From DATIBL01 sp035457505 (GTDB taxonomy: Bacteria > Patescibacteriota > Minisyncoccia > Phycocordibacterales > UBA6899): DNA of 8,754 nucleotides. Positions 7,280-8,754 of the stretch are shown one piece after another. A model generated the notes under the pieces. The model saw nothing but the letters and a program-made list of their open reading frames with translations, was not told where the DNA came from and did not search any database. Location of the stretch: contig DATIBL010000068.1 in the NCBI GenBank assembly GCA_035457505.1, positions 1 to 8,754 of the forward strand. The letters are read 5' to 3'. The number at the start of each line of letters is the position of its first letter. Positions within the stretch are counted from its first letter, which is position 1. A program made the position numbers and the translations under genes.

Positions 7280-7288
7280 TGCCGCCGT

Positions 7289-7933
7289 ATGAATCAAACG
7301 ACATGGATTATTGGCGGCGGAGCGATGCTCATTTTTGCCGCGATCGGATTATTCTTTGCGACAGAAAAGGCAGAGAGCGGCGCGACAAGTGCTTCGCGAA
7401 ATACGCAGGCTGCAGCAGCAAGCGAGGCTCTTCCCAAGGCGCCCGCGTCGGCCTATTCCCGTGCGGTCATCCATACCTCGAAGGGTGATATTACGGTTCG
7501 CCTCTATGGAGCAGACGCGCCAAAGACGGTCGACAATTTCGCGAAGCTTGTAAAAGAGGGATTTTATGACGGGATCAAGTTCCACCGCGTCATCAAGGGG
7601 TTCATGATCCAGGCGGGAGATCCGCTCTCGAAGGATGACACCAAGAAGGATGACTGGGGTACCGGCGGCCCGGGATACGACTTTGAAGACGAGATCAATA
7701 CGCACAAGCTCGTGCGCGGATCGCTCGCGATGGCAAATCGCGGTCCGGATACGAACGGCAGCCAGTTCTTCATCGTGACGGCTCCTGCGACTCCTTGGCT
7801 CGACGGGAAGCACACCAATTTTGGCGAAGTGGAGATTGGCGCGGACGTGGTCGCTGCCATCGAGGCATCGCGCACTGAGGCGAATGATCGTCCCGTTGAA
7901 CCGATCGTGATCACGGGGATCACTGTTGAATGA
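7289..7933 (+). CDS. Membrane-anchored cyclophilin-type peptidyl-prolyl cis-trans isomerase
   Basis: This 214-residue enzyme catalyses cis-trans isomerisation of X-Pro bonds. An N-terminal helix (about 6-24) has no lipobox cysteine. It is followed by an Ala/Ser-rich linker (about 28-57), placing the enzyme outside the cytoplasm on an uncleaved or cleavable anchor. The cyclophilin domain runs from about 58 to 214. Compared with human cyclophilin A from memory, the active-site residues are kept: R100 and F105 and Q108 in FHRVIKGFMIQAGDP, A149 in SLAMANRGP, F161 in GSQFFI, and W170, L171 and H175 in WLDGKHT. A charged loop (113-123, SKDDTKKDDWG) widens the segment after GDP. The start has no Shine-Dalgarno sequence. 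The gene stands alone between a terminator and a promoter upstream and a bidirectional terminator downstream. A role in folding exported proteins is inferred from the anchor. Confidence 0.95.
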   Translation: MNQTTWIIGGGAMLIFAAIGLFFATEKAESGATSASRNTQAAAASEALPKAPASAYSRAVIHTSKGDITVRLYGADAPKTVDNFAKLVKEGFYDGIKFHRVIKGFMIQAGDPLSKDDTKKDDWGTGGPGYDFEDEINTHKLVRGSLAMANRGPDTNGSQFFIVTAPATPWLDGKHTNFGEVEIGADVVAAIEASRTEANDRPVEPIVITGITVE

Positions 7934-7961
7934 TCGAGAGCGAACATTGCAGGGAAACAGA

Positions 7962-7990
7962 AAACCGCTTCATCGTTGATGAAGCGGTTT
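7962..7990. terminator. Perfect 13-bp hairpin, probable bidirectional terminator between convergent genes
   Basis: AAACCGCTTCATC (7962-7974) and GATGAAGCGGTTT (7978-7990) are exact inverted repeats around a 3-base loop (GTT). On the plus strand the stem ends in TTT followed by GGCTTTG, 28 nt after the cyclophilin stop. On the minus strand it is followed by a T-rich run (TTTTCTGTTT). The convergent arrangement of genes on both sides fits use from both directions. The minus-strand gene ends inside it, with its TGA at 7972-7970. Confidence 0.85.
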
Positions 7991-8464
7991 GGCTTTGAGG
8001 GGATCCGGGAGAATGTACCGCGATCCCGTACGAATGTGATCCAGCTTGCGCTGATAGGCGACGATATCCTGCAAAGAATATTCGGACTGGTAGAATTTAT
8101 ACATATCGAGCAGATCCGTTTCGTGCTCGCGAACGAGAGCAAAAAGGCGGATCAACCAGCCGTTCGGAAGCCGTCCGCTCGTGTGCGTCCGGTGGAGAGC
8201 AAGGTGGGCGGAGAGTCTGATGCGCGAGAAAACGAAACGCGCCGCAGCGTCGATATCAGTATCGCTGTCTGCGCTAGGTGCTCGCGGAAGCGACTTTTGT
8301 TTCGGGCGGGCACTCCGGCGTCGATCGACGAACCAGATGGTACCGACAAGGATGGAAAGGATCGTGACTGCCGCGATTGCCGGTACGGTCGGCCCGACAG
8401 TCAGCGCGAGCAGTGCCGCAAGCGAAAGGATCGCAATGAATCCGTACAGAAGCGCGCTCTTCAT
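7970..8464 (-). CDS. Hypothetical membrane protein with two N-terminal helices
   Basis: I do not recognise this 164-residue protein. It starts with two hydrophobic helices (about 5-24 and 27-46, separated by PT), giving a hairpin with both ends on the same side. An Arg/Lys/Pro-rich linker (48-62) and an Asp/Ser-rich patch (64-71) follow. The remaining soluble region (72-164) is mainly helical with many Arg, His, Leu and Tyr, for example DAAARFVFSRIRLSAHLALHR and DMYKFYQSEYSLQDIVAYQRKLDHIR. The positive-inside rule would put the soluble tail in the cytoplasm. I chose the ATG at 8464 because GGAG stands 9 nt upstream; a TTG at 8521 would add 19 residues without helix or ribosome site support. 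The last seven codons lie in the terminator hairpin. A poor -10 (TATAGA, 8488-8483) is the only promoter hint. Longer plus-strand frames here look like shadows. Confidence 0.75.
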   Translation of the reverse strand: MKSALLYGFIAILSLAALLALTVGPTVPAIAAVTILSILVGTIWFVDRRRSARPKQKSLPRAPSADSDTDIDAAARFVFSRIRLSAHLALHRTHTSGRLPNGWLIRLFALVREHETDLLDMYKFYQSEYSLQDIVAYQRKLDHIRTGSRYILPDPLKAKPLHQR

Positions 8465-8473
8465 CGCAGCCGT

Positions 8474-8477
8474 CTCC
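8474..8477 (-). promoter_or_regulatory. Ribosome binding site (GGAG) of the hypothetical membrane protein
   Basis: On the minus strand GGAG reads 8477-8474, 9 nt before the ATG at 8464. It is the clearest Shine-Dalgarno match ahead of any gene in the window. It decides this start against the longer TTG start at 8521. Confidence 0.6.
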
Positions 8478-8542
8478 AGTGGTCTATATTTGAGCGTAGC
8501 GTTTTTTCTCACGCTCGGCAATCGCTCGAGGGAGTCGCGGGA

Positions 8543-8752
8543 TCAGTTCGCGCCCGGCGTCGAAGATGCTGAGTGCCGGTGTCCAATCGGGCAGGGGGTT
8601 TCGCCGTAGGAACAGAAGACACAGCAATCGTTCGGAAGGGGGACGATTGCTCGCTCGCAGTTTGGACAATGTGCGAAGGGAAGACACGCTCCCTCGGGCA
8701 TCTCAAGCTCGCACGATGCACGACAGTGCGGGCATCGTATCGCGAACAGTCC
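8543..8752 (-). CDS. C-terminal part of a Cys-rich, probably metal-binding protein (5' partial)
   Basis: The minus-strand frame is open from the window edge (8752) to a TGA at 8545-8543, giving 69 residues without a convincing start, so the N-terminus lies beyond the window. Ten cysteines are present. They include three CxxC pairs: CPHC (7-10), CPNC (29-32) and CVFC (44-47), plus C14, C23, C43 and C54. Two or more zinc ribbons or another metal site are likely. The segment NDCCVFCSYGETPCP recalls, from memory, a DCCVFCSYG-x3-CP motif in small uncharacterised bacterial proteins; I cannot assign a function from that. The cysteines are in this frame only, and the two other minus frames here are shadows. 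It lies upstream of, and in the same direction as, the hypothetical membrane protein, with a 78-nt gap, so they may share a transcript. Confidence 0.7.
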   Translation of the reverse strand, partial: GLFAIRCPHCRASCELEMPEGACLPFAHCPNCERAIVPLPNDCCVFCSYGETPCPIGHRHSASSTPGAN

Positions 8753-8754
8753 GG

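Noticed and set aside
8492..8516. Inverted repeat (GAGCGT/ACGCTC) in the leader of the hypothetical membrane protein, considered as a riboswitch or attenuator.
   Set aside because: The 6-bp stem with a 13-base loop, or the alternative 5-bp stem, is too small and matches no known class; the T run on the plus strand has no gene before it.
7976..8572. A 198-codon plus-strand frame opposite the hypothetical membrane protein.
   Set aside because: Very Arg-rich with no membrane helix or motif, and it runs across two minus-strand genes with better evidence (helices and GGAG site, cysteine pattern).

Overview
The window is a gene-dense bacterial segment of roughly 55-58 % GC by eye. Every stop follows the standard code, with TGA used as a stop (for example at 789-791 and 3683-3685). 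The protein set suggests a Candidate Phyla Radiation / Parcubacteria-like genome: a VanZ-like protein, a DUF4173-like tail, a MacA/MacB-type exporter with a very long adaptor hairpin, a membrane-anchored cyclophilin and a small Cys-rich protein. That placement is inferred from remembered family resemblance, not from a marker gene. I see no rRNA, tRNA, CRISPR array, IS element or phage gene.

Layout. (1) 2-791: the 3' end of a DUF4173-like membrane protein, overlapped by 17 nt by a VanZ-like membrane protein. (2) 831-859: a near-consensus sigma70-type promoter only 9 nt from the next start codon. (3) 869-7222: a probable six-gene operon made of an adaptor (MacA/HlyD type), permease, ATPase, ATPase, permease and a TIM-barrel protein resembling TrpF, closed by an intrinsic terminator with a GGAA loop. 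(4) 7252-7933: a second promoter of the same architecture and a single membrane-anchored cyclophilin-type peptidyl-prolyl isomerase. (5) 7962-7990: a perfect 13-bp hairpin that probably terminates transcription from both sides. (6) 7970-8752, minus strand: a two-helix membrane protein of unknown function and, at the window edge, the C-terminal part of a Cys-rich, probably metal-binding protein.

How the genes work together. The five ABC genes would form one tripartite-style exporter or two related complexes sharing one adaptor. Each permease has the MacB/FtsX plan (TM1, large extracytoplasmic domain, three TMs), and each ATPase has all catalytic motifs. The substrate cannot be read from the sequence. 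The TrpF-like gene is co-transcribed by position but has no evident mechanistic link to export.

The least ordinary signals are the two matching leaderless-type promoter/start modules, the absence of Shine-Dalgarno sequences through the operon, a GATC density about four times the compositional expectation, the uncharacterised TrpF-like protein, and a terminator hairpin that also encodes the end of a protein. I found nothing that clearly qualifies as a new defence or mobile system.
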